Positions 1 to 8,800 of a DNA stretch of 64,000 nt are shown here, piece after piece. A program made the translations under genes and the position numbers. The notes beneath the pieces were generated by a model, which was not told the origin of the DNA, made no database searches, and saw only the letters and a list, made by a program, of their open reading frames with translations. Within the stretch, counting starts at the first letter, position 1. Each line of letters starts with the position of its first letter. Source of the DNA: CAYQQU01 sp964419545 (GTDB taxonomy: Bacteria > Bacteroidota > Bacteroidia > Chitinophagales > Saprospiraceae); NCBI GenBank assembly GCA_964419545.1, contig CAYQQU010000001.1:204279-268278 (forward strand). Reading direction: 5' to 3'.

Positions 1-618
1 ACAATTGACGGTGCGGCTTTCGGTATTGATGATCAGGCTCATCGCGGTATTGATGCTGTTCCAGAAGAGCATCTTGTGGGTGTAAAGCGCGCCTTTGGGA
101 AAGCCGGTGGTGCCGGAAGTGTAGAGTATAAAAATGGGATCGTCTTCATCCGGCAGGATGGCCGGATAATTTTCATCCCGGTCGGTTGTAGTCGCCGGAT
201 CGCAGAAGCTCGCCAGGGCTTCTATGCTCCACCGGTGTTCGATACCGGCGTAAGCGGGGGCGCCGTCCAGCAGGGCTTGCAGTTTTTTTTCATTGATGAC
301 GAGGCGGGGGGCCGAGTTCTTCAGCAGGTAATCGATTTCCGGGCTGGCCAGGCGGTAGTTCATCGGGACGAGGACACAGCCCGACTTTTGGGCCGCGGTG
401 AAGAGAATGATGTATTCCAGGCAGTTTTCGGCCAGCAGGGCGATGCGGTCGCCGCGTCCGAGCCCCAGTTCGCCGGTCAGGTAATGGGCCAGGCGATTGC
501 CCATGCGGTTGAGTTGGTGGTAAGTAAGCTCCCGGCCGGTCTCGTATTCTTTCACCGCGATCCTGTCGGGGCTGTAAATCGTCCATTTTCCGACCCAGTC
601 GGTAGAAGGTGCTGCCAT
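1..618 (-). CDS. AMP-dependent acyl-CoA synthetase, N-terminal part (runs off window)
   Basis: Partial gene: 206 codons are visible, beginning with MAAPSTDWVGKWTIYSPDRI and continuing past base 1. The fragment shows the N-terminal half of an ANL-superfamily adenylating enzyme. It has the early 'LTYHQLN..GNRLAHYL' region, a 'VLVPMNYRLASPEIDYLL' stretch, and the phosphate-binding P-loop motif LYTSGTTGFPKGALYTH near residues 170-186, which binds ATP. Enzymes of this family activate a carboxylic acid as an acyl-adenylate and transfer it to CoA (or a carrier protein). It lies 93 bp downstream of the KASIII-like gene in the same direction, so the two are probably co-transcribed and may act on the same acyl chain; that link is inference. 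The substrate cannot be told because the C-terminal half is missing. Confidence 0.85.
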   Translation of the reverse strand, partial: MAAPSTDWVGKWTIYSPDRIAVKEYETGRELTYHQLNRMGNRLAHYLTGELGLGRGDRIALLAENCLEYIILFTAAQKSGCVLVPMNYRLASPEIDYLLKNSAPRLVINEKKLQALLDGAPAYAGIEHRWSIEALASFCDPATTTDRDENYPAILPDEDDPIFILYTSGTTGFPKGALYTHKMLFWNSINTAMSLIINTESRTVNC

Positions 619-711
619 GGTTAGGGCGTGTTCGGTTTGAAATGAAATGGAATTCGGGCTTGCGATTTTTCTCCCCAAAAGATACGACAAGCGGGCCGTT
701 TTTCAAAAAAA

Positions 712-1701
712 TCAAAGGCGAACCGCTGCGCCGGCGAAGGCCAGTCCGCCCCCTGAACCGAGCAGGATGAGCAGGTCGCCTTTTTTGATCTTTTCCTTTT
801 CCCAGGCGTCGTTGAGGGCCATTGGGATACAAGCCGAGCCGGTATATCCGTAATAGTGCATGACGGTATGCGCCCGGCTGTGGGGAAGGCCGAGCCGGTC
901 GAGGGTTTCGCGGATGCTGTTGACGTTAATCTGGGTGATGAAGAACATATCCACCTCCGTTGGCGACAATTGGAGGCGCCGGCAGAGGGTTCGCGTCATT
1001 TGTGTCCAGGTATTCGGGTTCAGTTCGGGGGGAAATTTGCGTACGAACTTCAACTGGTGGTCGTGGGCGGCCAGTGCTTTTTCGTCTACGGGCTGCCGGG
1101 CGCCCCCGGCGTAGATGCCCATCCAGTCGTGGTATTGGCCCTGCGTGATCAGCTGGGTGGCCAGCACGCCTCGGTCGGGAGCGGAGGCGCCGCCGAGCAA
1201 TACGGCTCCGGCGCCGTCGGCGAAGAGGGTCACCGTTTTTTTGTCTTGCCGGTTGAGGTGTTTGCTCATCGCGTAAGCGCCGATGACCAGCACGTACTGG
1301 TAATGGTCGTCAGCGCGGATGTATTTGGCGCCCAGGTCGAGTGCGGTCACGAATCCGGCGCAGGCGGTATTGATGTCGAATGCGCCGGCGCCCTTGGCGC
1401 CCAGCCGGTGCTGTACGATCGAGGCGGTGGAGGGCGAGACGTATTCGGGAGTATCCGTGGCGACGACGATAAGGTCGAGTTGTTCGGGGCCGACACCGGC
1501 GCGGGTCAGGGTCGTGCGGGCGGCGGCCAGGCACAGGTCGGCGGTGCTTTCATCGTCCGCACACCAGCGGCGCTCGTAGATCTCGACGTTTTCGCGCAGC
1601 CAGGTATCGACGTCTTCACCCAGCAGTTCATTGAAAAATGAATTCGGCACGAGGCGCTCAGGCGCGTAAGCGCCGGCGGCGAGAAGAACGGCATTACGCA
1701 T
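712..1701 (-). CDS. 3-oxoacyl-ACP synthase III (FabH)-like enzyme with altered catalytic triad
   Basis: 329 aa thiolase-fold protein of usual KASIII length. The nucleophile Cys114 lies in 'INTACAGFV', and the 'FADGAGAVLL' and 'GSGGGLAFAGAAVRL' regions are conserved. In E. coli FabH the other two catalytic residues lie in the motifs HQAN and GNTSAAS. Here the equivalent positions read TQIN (residues 256-259) and GYTGSAC (285-291), so His becomes Thr and Asn becomes Tyr. Decarboxylating condensation of malonyl-ACP would be compromised, so acyl transfer or a different condensation is more likely. I believe related KASIII-family proteins carrying TQIN/GYTGSA exist in other bacteria, but the reaction is unknown to me. 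It precedes an acyl-CoA synthetase gene on the same strand. A dispersed intergenic repeat sits about 20-50 bp upstream of its ATG. Confidence 0.85.
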   Translation of the reverse strand: MRNAVLLAAGAYAPERLVPNSFFNELLGEDVDTWLRENVEIYERRWCADDESTADLCLAAARTTLTRAGVGPEQLDLIVVATDTPEYVSPSTASIVQHRLGAKGAGAFDINTACAGFVTALDLGAKYIRADDHYQYVLVIGAYAMSKHLNRQDKKTVTLFADGAGAVLLGGASAPDRGVLATQLITQGQYHDWMGIYAGGARQPVDEKALAAHDHQLKFVRKFPPELNPNTWTQMTRTLCRRLQLSPTEVDMFFITQINVNSIRETLDRLGLPHSRAHTVMHYYGYTGSACIPMALNDAWEKEKIKKGDLLILLGSGGGLAFAGAAVRL

Positions 1702-1719
1702 AAAGCGACTGTAAGCTTG

Positions 1720-1750
1720 TTAACCCGGATGATGGAAACATCCGGGATAA
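1720..1750. repeat. Dispersed intergenic repeat, copy 1 (divergent, palindromic)
   Basis: Reads TTAACCCGGAT, a 9-base spacer, then ATCCGGGATAA, forming an inverted repeat. The left arm matches the core TTAACCCGGAT seen at 48473 and 61366. It sits directly upstream of the KASIII-like start codon at 1701. Confidence 0.5.
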
Positions 1751-1784
1751 AAGGTTTAAAAATGAGAATCGGATTCGGAAGAAA

Positions 1785-1816
1785 ACACCGCTCGCCCCTG
1801 AAGGAGCAAGCGGTGT
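1785..1816 (-). terminator. Rho-independent terminator of the TonB-dependent receptor gene
   Basis: ACACCGCT pairs with AGCGGTGT across an interrupted inner stem (GC/GC and CCT/AGG). On the minus strand the stem is followed by TTTTCTT. It lies 18 bp downstream of the receptor stop codon, which fits termination of that transcript before the KASIII gene. Confidence 0.7.
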
Positions 1817-1833
1817 CAGCGAAAAACGGTCAA

Positions 1834-4398
1834 TTATTTTCTGCCGATCGCCGGCAAGTTGACGCGTAGTTCAGCGGTGTAAATGCCGCGCGTCGGGGCG
1901 GCGGCTGTGAACTCCCGCAGTTCCTGATTGAAGAGGTTGACTGCGGCGATGTTCACCGTAAAGATTTCGTTGATGCGGTATCCCAGGTTGAGATCGATCG
2001 TGACGAAACCGCCGAGCGGGCCGTAGTTGTAGGTGTCGGCGCTGCGGGCGTCTTCGACGATGGGGCGGCCACGGTAGAGGAAGGGCGTGCCGTCGTCCCG
2101 CACCAGCGTCTCGGAAGCGATCTGGAAGCTGGAGAAATAGTTGAACGATTCTACAAAGCGGGCATACACGCCTGCCGAGTATTTCGAGTCGCTGTAGTTG
2201 AGGCCGAGGCCGCCTTTGTGGTTGGGCGAGTTGACCAGAATATCCAGGAAGTTCACTTCGCCGTCATTGTTGAAGTCGTTGTTTTCCAGGTCGTCTTCGT
2301 CAACCGACCAGTCGAAATACGAATAGTTGGCGATGACGCTGAATTGCGGGGTGAAATAATAGGTAGCCGAGAGGTCGACCCCGTAGGTGTTCACCTGGCC
2401 GAAGTTGACGTAAGAAGCTACCAATCCGCCCAGGGCGTCGAAGCCCGACTGGATCTGGTCAATCGGCACATCTCCCCACTGGGTGGCTACGCCGAGCACG
2501 GTGAGGGGGCTGAGGAAGTCTTCCGAGATATTATAGAAAGCGTTGGCGTCGATGAAGAGTTTGTCGGGCATCAATTGGCCGCGGTAGCCCAGCTCGAAGG
2601 TCTGCAGTTTTTCGACTTTCTGTTGTTCTATTTCCCGGGTTCCGGTAACGTTGCCTTCCGCGTCGGTGGTCAGTACGGTAAAGCCGTTGGCGTTGCCGAG
2701 GATGAGGCCGTTGAAGAGGCTGCCGAACATATTGAGGATGGTCGGTGCGGCGATGCCCTGTCCGTAGGTCAGGCGCCAGGTACCCAGGTCGCCCACACGC
2801 AGCAGGCCGAATTTGGGGACGAAGTTGGTCCCGTACACCTGGTGGTCGTCGATTCGGGCGGCGGCCAGCGCTTTGAAGCCCCTGGGGAAGTTGTAAGTCA
2901 GGTGGGCGTAGCCACCGACCTGATTGACCACGATATCGCCGTCCTGGAAAAAGTCGTTAGCTTGGCGTTCGAGCAGGTAAGTGCCCTGGCTGTTGGCCCG
3001 GTCTTGCTGCCATTGGGCGCCTAAGATGACCTCGAGATTGCCGAAGTTGTTGAAATACTGGGCTTCGGCGTTCCAGCGTTTGGAAGCGTCTTTGAACAGG
3101 GCGCCGGTGGAGAACGACTGTTCCCCGCGGGCTTCCTCATCGCTCAGTCCCAGCAGGTCGATACCGGTATAGTAGGCTTTGGTGCGCTCGTCGATCGCGT
3201 AGGTGTCGTCGGTCTGGCTGTCGGTATAATAGGCTTGTACGAAGAAGTTCTTGTAATCGAGTCGCAATTGTCCGTAAAAGATCTGCCAGTCGATGATCTG
3301 GTTGCGGCCCACGTTGGTGGGGGAGAGGTAGTTGCTGTTGGAATAGCCACCGTTGAGGATGATGTCAAAATCTTCAATGGGCGTGAAGTACAGGGCGCCT
3401 TCCAGGCGGGTGAAATCGACGCCGTTGTCCAGTTCGAGCTCGTTGTAGCCTTCGGCGATGCCGTCGGGGCCTTCATATTCCGGGGTGCCCCGCAAGTTGC
3501 CTTTGGCGTCGAGGCGATCGATGAACACGGAATCGGACCATTCGAATTCGGTTGCGGCCGTGTATTCACCCATCACTTTGAATGCAAATTTATCGCTGAG
3601 CACTTGCGCGTGGCGGGCCCGCAACGAATACAGCGGGTCGCCGTCGCCGCTGACGCCGCCGTTGACAGTAAACATAGTGCCTTCTGAGGTGCGCGGGTCT
3701 TTGGTGATGGTGTTGAGCAGGCCGTTATGTGCGTTCGGGCCATATAAGGTAGCGTTGGGGCCGAGGATGACTTCCACCCGTTCAATATCTTCCTTGATGG
3801 TAGTATTGAGCGGACCGAAAGGCAGGCCGGTGGCGACCAGGGTGGAGAAGCGTCCGTCGGTAACCTGCAGGTTTTTGGCGTTGAAGTTGGAGTTGAAGCC
3901 CCGGATGTTAAACGCCGGCGTAGCGATACCCGCCCGGAAATATTCGATCCCCTTTTGACGGGCGATCAGTTCGGCGGGGTTGCCTGCGTATTCCAGGATT
4001 TCGCGTTCAAAGATCGTCTCGATGGTGGCAGGGCTCTCGGTGAGCTTTTCCGGCCTTTTGGAGCCGGAGACCACGACTTCGTTGCCGAAGATGCCGCTGG
4101 CTTCCAGGGCAAAGTCTTCTGTTATCGTCTCGCCTTCACCGACCGTGACTTCTCTGGAAATGCTTTCGTATCCGACGAAAGTTACGTCGAGGGTCATCGT
4201 GCCGGCATTGACGGCGAGGGTGTACGTGCCGTCGTATTCGCTGACGGTTCCCACATAAGTATCTCCGATGAGTACGTTGGCGCCGATGAGCGGCTCGCCC
4301 GTATCGGCGTCCGTGATCGTTCCGGTAATCGTCCCACGCTGGGCCCAGGCGCAGGTGGTCAGCAATAAAAAGGTTAGTAAGTGAAAGGTTTTTTTCAT
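1834..4398 (-). CDS. TonB-dependent outer-membrane receptor with carboxypeptidase-regulatory-like N-terminus
   Basis: 854 aa. A signal peptide (MKKTFHLLTFLLLTTCAWA, cut before Q) is followed by a CarbopepD_reg-like beta-sandwich (about 22-107, 'GTITGTITDADTGEPLIGANV'). Next comes a plug domain (about 115-230, with 'PATIETIFEREILEYAGNPAELIARQ' split over its start and 'NIRGFNSN'), then a long TonB-dependent 22-strand barrel. The C-terminus ends in an amphipathic beta strand (TAELRVNLPAIGRK). Such receptors take up siderophores, cobalamin, oligosaccharides or peptides using TonB energy. No SusD partner is adjacent, so the ligand is open. It is monocistronic: a terminator follows and 379 bp of AT-rich intergenic DNA precedes it. 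Confidence 0.93.
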   Translation of the reverse strand: MKKTFHLLTFLLLTTCAWAQRGTITGTITDADTGEPLIGANVLIGDTYVGTVSEYDGTYTLAVNAGTMTLDVTFVGYESISREVTVGEGETITEDFALEASGIFGNEVVVSGSKRPEKLTESPATIETIFEREILEYAGNPAELIARQKGIEYFRAGIATPAFNIRGFNSNFNAKNLQVTDGRFSTLVATGLPFGPLNTTIKEDIERVEVILGPNATLYGPNAHNGLLNTITKDPRTSEGTMFTVNGGVSGDGDPLYSLRARHAQVLSDKFAFKVMGEYTAATEFEWSDSVFIDRLDAKGNLRGTPEYEGPDGIAEGYNELELDNGVDFTRLEGALYFTPIEDFDIILNGGYSNSNYLSPTNVGRNQIIDWQIFYGQLRLDYKNFFVQAYYTDSQTDDTYAIDERTKAYYTGIDLLGLSDEEARGEQSFSTGALFKDASKRWNAEAQYFNNFGNLEVILGAQWQQDRANSQGTYLLERQANDFFQDGDIVVNQVGGYAHLTYNFPRGFKALAAARIDDHQVYGTNFVPKFGLLRVGDLGTWRLTYGQGIAAPTILNMFGSLFNGLILGNANGFTVLTTDAEGNVTGTREIEQQKVEKLQTFELGYRGQLMPDKLFIDANAFYNISEDFLSPLTVLGVATQWGDVPIDQIQSGFDALGGLVASYVNFGQVNTYGVDLSATYYFTPQFSVIANYSYFDWSVDEDDLENNDFNNDGEVNFLDILVNSPNHKGGLGLNYSDSKYSAGVYARFVESFNYFSSFQIASETLVRDDGTPFLYRGRPIVEDARSADTYNYGPLGGFVTIDLNLGYRINEIFTVNIAAVNLFNQELREFTAAAPTRGIYTAELRVNLPAIGRK

Positions 4399-4777
4399 GG
4401 CTTAAGTGTTTTACTGGAATAATTGGCTGTGGCTATTTTAGATATTAAAATAATATCTTATCCTGCTGCTTTTTTTAAAGGTTAAATTTGGTTTTGTAAA
4501 TGTAGTGATTGCTCCTGCCTCACCGAAGTCGCCTATGAAAAATAAGGCCCTGACCGGAATGGCCTGATTAGATTAGGATTTGGTTTATCTAATTGGTTAT
4601 CAATTATTTGGATTTATTTTAAGCTAGGGTTGACCGATTGATCCGCAGCGCCGCAATTTGTAAGAAAATTGTAAAATTGATCCGCATCTGCCATTCGTCA
4701 TTTGACCATTTTGGAAGAACTAAAATCTTTGCATCGTTTTTATCGTTATTTAGATTAATTAAAAATTCGCAAGAAAA
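4399..4777. other. AT-rich intergenic region between divergent genes
   Basis: 379 bp between the receptor start (minus) and a small plus-strand gene. It is clearly more AT-rich than its surroundings. I see no coding potential and no tRNA or hairpin with a T-tract. One plausible plus-strand promoter lies near its right end; no convincing receptor promoter was found on the minus strand. Confidence 0.6.
4701..4731 (+). promoter_or_regulatory. Possible Bacteroidota-type promoter for the small Cys/Lys-rich gene
   Basis: TTTG at 4701-4704, a 19-base spacer, then AATCTTTG at 4724-4731. This is one mismatch from the Bacteroidota -7 consensus TAnnTTTG. It lies 46 bp before the ATG at 4778. Confidence 0.3.
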
Positions 4778-4927
4778 ATGAATTCGAAAAAAAACCGTGG
4801 TAACCTTGCCGGTGCTTCCCTGGTGCTTCCTTTTCCCCTGCCTATGGCCGAACAGAAATCGGGTAAGAAGAAATGCTGTAAGAAGTACAAGAAAGGCAAA
4901 CGCTGTAAAAAGTGTCCGAATAGATAG
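4778..4927 (+). CDS. Small basic Cys/Lys-rich protein (49 aa)
   Basis: Encodes 49 aa, beginning MNSKKNRGNLAGASLVLPF and ending with a tail very rich in Lys and Cys (GKKKCCKKYKKGKRCKKCP). Four cysteines in a CC-x8-C-x2-C arrangement could bind a metal or form disulfides. The N-terminal third is weakly hydrophobic (LAGASLVLPFPLPMA) with an Ala at a plausible cleavage site, so it may be a short exported peptide; that is inference. I recall similar Lys/Cys-rich mini-proteins in Bacteroidota, but none with a known function. It lies 124 bp upstream of topA in the same direction. Its strong composition bias makes a chance open frame less likely, though the gene is too short to be certain. Confidence 0.5.
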   Translation: MNSKKNRGNLAGASLVLPFPLPMAEQKSGKKKCCKKYKKGKRCKKCPNR

Positions 4928-5051
4928 GAGAATTGGTCAATCGTGTTCACAAAAAATTGATATCGCCCCAAACAAATCCCGAAATTTATACATTTGTACT
5001 TTTGGAGGATAAATTGTTCCTCCGCCTGAAGTGCAAAATTTTGGATTCCTT

Positions 5052-7652
5052 ATGCCAAAGAACCTGTTGATCGTCGAGTCGCCTGCCAAAGCGAAAACGA
5101 TTGAAAAAATTCTAGGACAAGATTATACCGTTAAGTCTAGTTTCGGCCACGTTCGCGACCTCGACAAGAAAGAAGGGGCAGTGGACGTCGAAAATGATTT
5201 TGCGCCGAAGTACGTCGTTTCTCCCGACAAAAAGAAAGTCGTCAAAGAGCTGAAAGACTGGGTGAAGAAGGTAGACGAGGTATGGCTGGCGACGGACGAA
5301 GACCGCGAAGGGGAAGCGATCTCCTGGCATTTGTGCCGGGTGCTGGGGCTCGACGAACAGCAGACCAAGCGCATCGTTTTCCGGGAAATCACCAAACCCG
5401 CCATCCAGAAAGCCATCCAGAATCCCCGAACGGTAGACATCAACCTGGTGAACGCCCAGCAGGCGCGCCGGGTTCTGGACCGCCTGGTCGGTTACGAGCT
5501 CTCGGGGATACTCTGGCGCAAGATCCGGGGCAAGCTCTCGGCCGGCCGGGTGCAGTCGGTCGCCGTCAAGCTCATCGTCGAGCGGGAGCGCGAGATCATC
5601 AATTTTAAGCCGACGCCCTTTTTTCGGGTCAACGCTTTGTTCATCGTCACCAATGAACAGGGTAAGCAGGTGAGCCTGAAAGCAGAATCGCCCACCCGCT
5701 TCGATTCCGAGGCCAATGCCCGGGCTTTTCTGGAGAATTGCGCCTCCGCCGGTTTCTCGATCGACGATATTCAGGTAAAACCGATCAAGCGCAAGCCTAC
5801 CGCGCCTTTTACGACTTCGACCTTGCAGCAGGAGGCCAGCCGCAAGCTCAACTTTTCGGTCAGCCGCACCATGTCAGTCGCTCAGCGACTTTACGAACAA
5901 GGTCTGATCACCTACATGCGTACCGACTCCATCAACCTCAGCGAAGTGGCGCTGCAGAGCATCGCTCAGGAAATCGAAAAGCAATACGGCGCCAACTACG
6001 TTCAAACGCGGCGCTACAAAAGCAAATCCAATTCCGCACAGGAAGCACACGAAGCCATTCGGCCTACGTATATCGAACGCCATTCGGTATCGGCCAATCG
6101 CGACGAACAGCGTCTGTACGACCTGATCTGGAAACGGACCATCGCCTCCCAGATGGCCGAGGCGATTCTAGAAAAAACCACCGTAAAGATCGGTATCTCC
6201 ACCATCCCCGACGCTTACCTGAAAGCTGAGGGCGAAGTGCTTAAGTTCGACGGCTTTCTCAAAGTCTATCTCGAATCGACCGACGACGAGGACGAGGAAG
6301 AAGCAAAGGGTATGCTCCCCCCCCTGAAAGTGGGGCAAGAGCTGAAACTCGACGCCATGACCGCCACCCAGCGATTCACCCGCCCGCCGGCGCGGTACAC
6401 GGAAGCCGGGCTGGTCAAAAAGCTGGAGGAACTGGGTATCGGACGCCCCTCCACCTATGCCCCGACCATCAGTAAGATCATGGAGGAAGGACGAGGGTAC
6501 GTCGTCAAAGAAACCCGGGAAGGGGAAGAACGAAAGTACGAAGTACTGATGCTCAAAGGAGGCCGGATCACCCAGAAGACGGAGACGGAAATGACCGGCG
6601 CAGTGAAAAACCGGCTGTTTCCCACCGAGATGGGCATCACGGTCAGTGATTTTCTGGACCAGCATTTTCAGGGGATCATGGACTACCAGTTCACGGCCGA
6701 GATCGAAAAGCAATTCGACAATATCGCCACCGGCAGCGAAGAATGGACCCAGATGCTCAAATCCTTTTACGGTCCTTTTCACCAAACGGTGGAACACACC
6801 ATGGAAAACGCCGAGCGCCCCACCCGGGAACGCATCCTGGGCAAAGATCCCGAAACGGGGCGCACTTTGCTAACGCGGATGACCCGCCTGGGACCGGTGG
6901 TGCAAATCGGCGCGCCCGACGAGCTGGAAGAAGGCGAAAAACCCAAATACGCCAACCTGCGCCCCGGTCAGCGGGTGGAGACCATCGAATACGACGAGGC
7001 CATGCGCCTGTTCGCCCTACCGAAAACCCTGGGCGAATACGAAGGCAAAGAGGTGGTGGTCGGCGTCGGGCGTTACGGCCCCTACGTGCGGTTCGGCGAT
7101 AAATTCATCTCCCTCGCCAAAGGCGAAGATCCGCTCTCCGTCGATATGGAGCGCGCCCGCGAACTGATCGTGCAAAAACAAAAGGAGGACGCCCCGGTGG
7201 GTACTTACAAAGGCCTGCCGATCCAACAGGGAAAAGGTCGTTTCGGGCCGTTCCTGAAGTGGAACGGAATGTTCGTCAACATTCCCCGCAAGATCAATCC
7301 GCAAACGATTACGCCCGAACAGATGTACGAGCTCATCGAGAAAAAAGTGGAAAAAGAAGCCAATCGCTACATCCACCAGTGGCCCGAGGAAAATATTTCG
7401 GTGGAAAACGGCCGCTGGGGACCGTTTATCCGGTTCAAAAAACACAAGATCAACTTCCCTCGTAAAGAGGACAACCAACGCATTACAGCCGAAGAAGCGA
7501 AAGAGTATACGCTGGAAGACGTCAAATCGCTTATTTTGGCGGAAGTCCCGGACGCCTTCGGCAAGAAGAAAGCGACGAAAAGCAAAGCCAAGTCGGCTAA
7601 AAACGACAAAAGCAAGACCACGAAGAAAACGACCAAAAAGAAAAAGGCATAA
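5052..7652 (+). CDS. topA: DNA topoisomerase I (type IA)
   Basis: 866 aa from the ATG at 5052 (MPKNLLIVESPAKAKTIEKI), which fits the family N-terminus better than an in-frame ATG 21 bp upstream. The TOPRIM domain (about 1-120) carries the acidic 'ATDEDREGE' motif. The core holds the active-site Tyr288 in 'ITYMRTDSINLS' and the 'GIGRPSTYAPTI' motif. The enzyme relaxes negative supercoils through a 5'-phosphotyrosine intermediate. Instead of Cys4 zinc fingers, the C-terminus has topoisomerase C-terminal repeats ('GVGRYGPYVRFGDKFISL', 'GKGRFGPFLKWNGMFVNIP', 'NGRWGPFIRF'), and it ends in a Lys-rich tail suited to DNA binding. A DUF3467 gene follows after 11 bp, probably in the same transcript. 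Confidence 0.97.
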   Translation: MPKNLLIVESPAKAKTIEKILGQDYTVKSSFGHVRDLDKKEGAVDVENDFAPKYVVSPDKKKVVKELKDWVKKVDEVWLATDEDREGEAISWHLCRVLGLDEQQTKRIVFREITKPAIQKAIQNPRTVDINLVNAQQARRVLDRLVGYELSGILWRKIRGKLSAGRVQSVAVKLIVEREREIINFKPTPFFRVNALFIVTNEQGKQVSLKAESPTRFDSEANARAFLENCASAGFSIDDIQVKPIKRKPTAPFTTSTLQQEASRKLNFSVSRTMSVAQRLYEQGLITYMRTDSINLSEVALQSIAQEIEKQYGANYVQTRRYKSKSNSAQEAHEAIRPTYIERHSVSANRDEQRLYDLIWKRTIASQMAEAILEKTTVKIGISTIPDAYLKAEGEVLKFDGFLKVYLESTDDEDEEEAKGMLPPLKVGQELKLDAMTATQRFTRPPARYTEAGLVKKLEELGIGRPSTYAPTISKIMEEGRGYVVKETREGEERKYEVLMLKGGRITQKTETEMTGAVKNRLFPTEMGITVSDFLDQHFQGIMDYQFTAEIEKQFDNIATGSEEWTQMLKSFYGPFHQTVEHTMENAERPTRERILGKDPETGRTLLTRMTRLGPVVQIGAPDELEEGEKPKYANLRPGQRVETIEYDEAMRLFALPKTLGEYEGKEVVVGVGRYGPYVRFGDKFISLAKGEDPLSVDMERARELIVQKQKEDAPVGTYKGLPIQQGKGRFGPFLKWNGMFVNIPRKINPQTITPEQMYELIEKKVEKEANRYIHQWPEENISVENGRWGPFIRFKKHKINFPRKEDNQRITAEEAKEYTLEDVKSLILAEVPDAFGKKKATKSKAKSAKNDKSKTTKKTTKKKKA

Positions 7653-7663
7653 AAATCATCACC

Positions 7664-7978
7664 ATGGCAGACAGCAAGAAAGGCAATCAGATCAGTATAG
7701 ACCTCCCCGAAGAAGTAGCGGAAGGCGTTTATTCCAATCTGGCCATCATCTCCCACTCCAATTTCGAATTCATCCTCGACTTCATCCGCATGGTGCCCAA
7801 TGTGCCCAAAGCCAAAGTGAAGTCGCGGGTGATCCTCACGCCTCCGCACGCCAAGCGGCTGATGCGGGCCCTGGCCGACAATATCCGGCGCTACGAGGCC
7901 CAGTACGGACAGATTGACGAGCCCGACCCGCAGAACCTGCCGCCGATGAATTTCAGCACGCCCAAAGCGCAGGCCTGA
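7664..7978 (+). CDS. DUF3467 domain protein
   Basis: 104 aa, no signal peptide, no cysteines. The sequence 'ISIDLPEEVAEGVYSNLAII' followed by 'NFEFILDFIRMVPNVPKAKV' and 'RVILTPPHAKRLMRALADN' is the typical pattern of the small cytoplasmic DUF3467 family, which is common in Bacteroidota and has no established function. It starts 11 bp after the topA stop codon and is therefore likely co-transcribed with it. The family assignment rests on recognised sequence pattern; a role in DNA or RNA metabolism is only suggested by the neighbour. Confidence 0.85.
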   Translation: MADSKKGNQISIDLPEEVAEGVYSNLAIISHSNFEFILDFIRMVPNVPKAKVKSRVILTPPHAKRLMRALADNIRRYEAQYGQIDEPDPQNLPPMNFSTPKAQA

Positions 7979-8055
7979 TCATTTGACACAGGAAATTTGA
8001 CCCGCAATTCGTTTCCACTCCGTAAACTTTCTATTTTAGTGAAAATTAATAACGG

Positions 8056-8688
8056 ATGGACCACGACTTCTGCATTTTTCTCGATGCCGGTCACGGCAGC
8101 CTGGATGCCCGGGGCAACTACGTTACCGCACCCAGTAAACAATTCCGGCACGATCGGGGGGTATTTCACGGCGACGGCTGGTTTTACGAAGGCGTCTGGA
8201 ACCGGGTGCTCACGCAGCGCGTGGCGCGCAAGCTGTCGGCGCTGAGCATCCCTTATATCGTCGTTAGTCACGAATACCTGGATACCGAGCTCGCCTACCG
8301 CGTCGATATGGCCAACTGGTACCACCGCAACTTCAAACGCGGGCTGTTCATCTCCAACCACGCCAACGCTTCCGGTTCGGGGCGCGCCCGGGGATATGAG
8401 ATATACACCAGCCCGGGCGTCACCCAGTCTGACCGCATCGCCGACCTGCACTGGGATAATGTGAAATCCCTTCTGGGCGACCGCATCGACTACCGCCACG
8501 ACCGCTCCGACCGGGACCACGATAAGGAGGCGCGGTTTTACGTGCTCACGCGTACCGTGATGCCCGCCATCCTCGTCGAACACCTCTTCTTCGACAATTA
8601 CGAAGATGCCACCTTGTTGATGGATGACGATATCATCGAGCGCTTCGCCGAAGCGGAAGTGCGGACGGTGCTGCAGTATTTTACCTGA
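8056..8688 (+). CDS. N-acetylmuramoyl-L-alanine amidase (Amidase_3 family)
   Basis: 210 aa, a single catalytic domain. The zinc ligands expected for Amidase_3 are present: His13 in 'LDAGHGS', Glu45 in 'WFYEGVWN' and His102 in 'SNHANAS'. The catalytic Glu175 sits in 'ILVEHLFFDN'. The enzyme cleaves the amide bond between N-acetylmuramic acid and L-alanine of peptidoglycan. Unlike AmiA/B/C, it has no signal peptide and no AMIN or SPOR domain. It may therefore act in the cytoplasm, leave by another route, or derive from a phage endolysin; no other phage gene is nearby. The start ATG at 8056 places the first beta-strand (HDFCIFLDAGHG) immediately at the N-terminus, as in related stand-alone domains. 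Confidence 0.88.
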   Translation: MDHDFCIFLDAGHGSLDARGNYVTAPSKQFRHDRGVFHGDGWFYEGVWNRVLTQRVARKLSALSIPYIVVSHEYLDTELAYRVDMANWYHRNFKRGLFISNHANASGSGRARGYEIYTSPGVTQSDRIADLHWDNVKSLLGDRIDYRHDRSDRDHDKEARFYVLTRTVMPAILVEHLFFDNYEDATLLMDDDIIERFAEAEVRTVLQYFT

Positions 8689-8717
8689 GGGGCTGCAAAA
8701 AAAGGCCGTCAGGTTTA

Positions 8718-8743
8718 TTAACCCATGAATAATCCGGGTTTAA
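8718..8743. repeat. Dispersed intergenic repeat, copy 2
   Basis: TTAACCCATGAATAATCC followed by GGGTTTAA; the ends TTAACCC and GGGTTtAA are inverted. It is the reverse orientation of the unit seen at 48473 and lies between the amidase and the beta-lactamase-like gene, exactly where base composition shifts to AT-rich. Confidence 0.65.
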
Positions 8744-8800
8744 ACCACATTTGCGGTGTAACAAACCCCAAGCTTAATCGTCTTCGTTGAAACAAAAAAT

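Noticed and set aside
4797..5012. Alternative 71-codon plus-strand frame overlapping the Cys/Lys-rich mini-gene
   Set aside because: Hydrophobic start is suggestive (TLPVLPWCFLFPCLWP), but the rest is Arg/Ser-rich noise, and the neighbouring frame has the more distinctive Lys/Cys composition.
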